From Hyphomicrobiaceae bacterium (lineage in GTDB: Bacteria > Pseudomonadota > Alphaproteobacteria > Rhizobiales > Hyphomicrobiaceae), in the NCBI GenBank assembly GCA_002919265.1, contig PKEY01000054.1:1-35450 (forward strand): a stretch of 35,450 nucleotides of DNA. Direction: 5' to 3'. A model generated the notes under the pieces. The model was not told the origin of the DNA. It saw only the letters and a list, made by a program, of their open reading frames with translations, and did not search any database. This document shows, piece after piece, positions 33,571-35,450 of the stretch (positions within the stretch are counted from its first letter, which is position 1; the number at the start of each line of letters is the position of its first letter). Made by a program: the position numbers and the translations under genes.

Positions 33571-34127
33571 TCCTGCCCCCGAAGCCCGTCTTCGAGAAGC
33601 CGCGTGAAGGCGGTGGGACAGCTCCCACGCCAACGGACCCCTATTTCGAGCAGATTTCCAGCGAGCTTGCGGACAAGGGCTTCCTGGTCACCGCGACTGA
33701 CGAGCTGATCAACTGGGCGCGCACCGGCTCGCTCATGTGGATGACCTTCGGCCTCGCCTGCTGCGCGGTCGAGATGATGCAGATGTCGATGCCGCGCTGG
33801 GATGCGGAGCGGTTCGGCTTCGCGCCGCGTGCCTCGCCCCGCCAGTCCGACGTCATCATCGTCGCCGGCACGCTGACCAACAAGATGGCGCCGGCGCTGC
33901 GCAAGATCTACGACCAGATGCCCGAGCCGCGCTACGTCATCTCCATGGGCAGCTGCGCGAACGGCGGCGGTTACTACCACTACTCCTACTCGGTGGTGCG
34001 TGGCTGCGACCGCATCATTCCCGTGGATGTCTACGTGCCTGGCTGCCCGCCGACCGCAGAGGCGCTGCTCTACGGCGTGCTGCTGCTACAACGCAAGATT
34101 CGCCGCACGGGCACGATCGAGCGCTGA
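33561..34127 (+). CDS. nuoB: NADH-quinone oxidoreductase subunit B, 188 aa
   Basis: NuoB holds the [4Fe-4S] cluster N2, the last in the chain before quinone. The four ligands are visible: Cys67 and Cys68 in [10 protein letters not shown], Cys132 in SMGSCAN and Cys162 in [11 protein letters not shown]. The start ATG at 33561 lies inside the end of nuoA (ten-base overlap), a coupled arrangement. Length is normal for alphaproteobacteria. Confidence 0.97.
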   Translation: MGLILPPKPVFEKPREGGGTAPTPTDPYFEQISSELADKGFLVTATDELINWARTGSLMWMTFGLACCAVEMMQMSMPRWDAERFGFAPRASPRQSDVIIVAGTLTNKMAPALRKIYDQMPEPRYVISMGSCANGGGYYHYSYSVVRGCDRIIPVDVYVPGCPPTAEALLYGVLLLQRKIRRTGTIER

Positions 34128-34157
34128 GCCGGCGTGGGGTGAGGGAGAAGAAGCGAC

Positions 34158-34766
34158 ATGGCGGCTGACAACGAATCGCTGCAGGAGCTGGGGGAATACC
34201 TGAGCGGCAAGCTCGATGCGGCGCTGCAGAACTGGCACGTGCGCTGGGGCGAGCTGACCCTGTTCGTCGACGCCGCGCAGATCGTGCCAGTGCTGAAGCT
34301 CTTGCGAGACGACGGCCGCTGCCGCTTCGAGATCCTCATCGACATCTGCGGCGTCGACTGGCCGGGCCGGGAGAAGCGTTTCGACGTCGTCTACCATCTG
34401 CTTTCACCGCGGCTCAATCAGCGCATCCGGGTCAAGATCCAGGCCGACGAGATCAATCCCGTTCCGAGCGTCGTCGACGTCTTCCCGGCTGCCAACTGGT
34501 ACGAGCGGGAAGCCTACGACATGTACGGGATCCTGTTCTCGGGCCACCCCGATCTGCGCCGGATCCTCACCGACTACGGCTTCCAGGGCTTCCCCCTGCG
34601 CAAGGACTTCCCACTCAGCGGCTACGTCGAGGTGCGCTATGACGACGAGCAAAAGCGCGTCGTCTACGAGCCTGTGCGGCTGACGCAGGAGTTCCGCAAC
34701 TTCGATTTCGAGAGCCCGTGGGAAATGACTGGGCGGTTCCTGCCGGGAGACGAAAAAGCGAGTTAA
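34158..34766 (+). CDS. nuoC: NADH-quinone oxidoreductase subunit C, 202 aa
   Basis: NuoC is a peripheral-arm subunit of complex I. The signature is [40 protein letters not shown], found near residues 114-153 here, and the N-terminal half is the usual alpha/beta domain ([23 protein letters not shown]). It begins 30 bases after nuoB and is a separate gene, not the NuoCD fusion of enterics. Confidence 0.97.
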   Translation: MAADNESLQELGEYLSGKLDAALQNWHVRWGELTLFVDAAQIVPVLKLLRDDGRCRFEILIDICGVDWPGREKRFDVVYHLLSPRLNQRIRVKIQADEINPVPSVVDVFPAANWYEREAYDMYGILFSGHPDLRRILTDYGFQGFPLRKDFPLSGYVEVRYDDEQKRVVYEPVRLTQEFRNFDFESPWEMTGRFLPGDEKAS

Positions 34767-34853
34767 CCGCGAGGGCTCCGGTCTTCGCTCTGACTGCAGG
34801 GAACCAGGCTAGCAGATCCACCAGTTCGCAATTCGCTATCGGCCGAGACACCA

Positions 34854-35450
34854 ATGGCTCAAACCGACATCCGCCCATTCACCATCAATTTCGGTCCGCA
34901 GCACCCGGCCGCGCACGGCGTGTTGCGGCTTGTGCTGGAGCTGGATGGTGAGGTCGTCACGCGGGTCGACCCGCACATCGGCCTTCTGCACCGCGGCACC
35001 GAGAAGCTGATCGAGTCGCGCACTTACTTACAGAACATCGGCTACTTCGACCGGCTCGACTACGTGGCTCCGATGAACCAGGAGCATGCGTTCTGTCTGG
35101 CGGTCGAGCGGCTGCTCGGGATCGAGGTGCCCTACCGCGCGCAGCTGATCCGGGTGCTCTATTGCGAGATCGGCCGCCTGCTTTCCCACCTTCTCAACGT
35201 CACCACGCAAGCGATGGATGTCGGCGCGCTGACGCCGCCGCTCTGGGGCTTCGAGGAGCGCGAGAAGCTCATGATCTTCTACGAGCGCGCCTCGGGTGCC
35301 CGCATGCACGCCAAGTACTTCCGCTTCGGCGGGGTCAAGGCGGACCTTCCGCCGGACCTGATCGAGGACATCGCCAAGTTCTGCGAGACGCATCCCAAGG
35401 TTCTCGATGACATCCACGACCTCGTCATGGAGAACCGCATCTTCAAGCAG
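34854..35450 (+). CDS. nuoD: NADH-quinone oxidoreductase subunit D, partial (first 199 codons)
   Basis: NuoD (49 kDa subunit) forms part of the quinone pocket of complex I. The visible part opens with [20 protein letters not shown], then [16 protein letters not shown] and [16 protein letters not shown], all standard, and runs without a stop to the window edge. The full protein should be about 400 residues, so roughly half is missing. The ATG at 34854 starts 87 bases after nuoC; the ribosome site is weak. Confidence 0.96.
   Translation, partial: MAQTDIRPFTINFGPQHPAAHGVLRLVLELDGEVVTRVDPHIGLLHRGTEKLIESRTYLQNIGYFDRLDYVAPMNQEHAFCLAVERLLGIEVPYRAQLIRVLYCEIGRLLSHLLNVTTQAMDVGALTPPLWGFEEREKLMIFYERASGARMHAKYFRFGGVKADLPPDLIEDIAKFCETHPKVLDDIHDLVMENRIFKQ

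Overview
The window looks like ordinary high-GC chromosome from an alphaproteobacterium, most likely of the order Hyphomicrobiales (Rhizobiales). The reasons are the gene set and order: purC-purS-purQ-purL followed by bolA, the DUF1476 ATPase-inhibitor (zeta) gene divergent from purC, a complete livHMGFJ cluster with a small extra membrane gene, a FixL-like PAS domain, and an alphaproteobacterial-style nuoABCD start. I assign no genus. No phage, insertion sequence, CRISPR array, rRNA or tRNA gene was found. Nearly all sequence is explained by intact genes.

Layout. 1-5.8 kb (minus strand): a purine operon, purC, purS, purQ, a proline-racemase-family gene, purL and bolA. The racemase-like gene sits inside the pur run behind a 56-nt hairpin, and both of its active-site cysteines are replaced. 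6.2-10.4 kb: DUF1476/zeta, a beta-hydroxyacid dehydrogenase, a secreted polysaccharide deacetylase that meets a lytic-transglycosylase-like gene tail to tail with a 7-base overlap, and a membrane-anchored OmpA-like protein. 10.6-14.0 kb: a universal stress protein, a VIT1/CCC1 iron/manganese transporter, and a hybrid histidine kinase whose first PAS domain keeps the haem-pocket residues of FixL.

14.4-20.0 kb (plus strand): the branched-chain amino acid ABC transporter livH, livM, livG, livF, a 3-TM small protein and livJ, ended by a textbook terminator. 20.1-24.2 kb: a 68-residue small protein, then a TRAP transporter of the TakP/FcbT type whose binding-protein gene faces its permease genes tail to tail, with an extra two-TM protein gene after the large permease. 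24.3-27.3 kb (minus): a secreted TPR protein and a tartrate/D-malate dehydrogenase. 27.4-29.8 kb (minus): two glycosyltransferases (GT4 and CgeB-like). About 0.6 kb without a recognisable gene follows. 30.5-32.9 kb (minus): deoB and a histidine-phosphatase-family protein whose catalytic histidine reads as proline. 33.2 kb to the end (plus): nuoA, nuoB, nuoC and the first half of nuoD.

The physiological picture is a free-living heterotroph that scavenges amino acids and organic acids (liv, TRAP, malate/tartrate dehydrogenase), respires with a proton-pumping complex I, and may sense oxygen or redox state through a haem-PAS kinase beside an iron transporter. I did not find a clear new multi-gene system. 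The strongest oddities are single genes with altered catalytic residues, the possible haem-PAS hybrid kinase, the split TRAP arrangement, and unexplained hairpins between operon genes.
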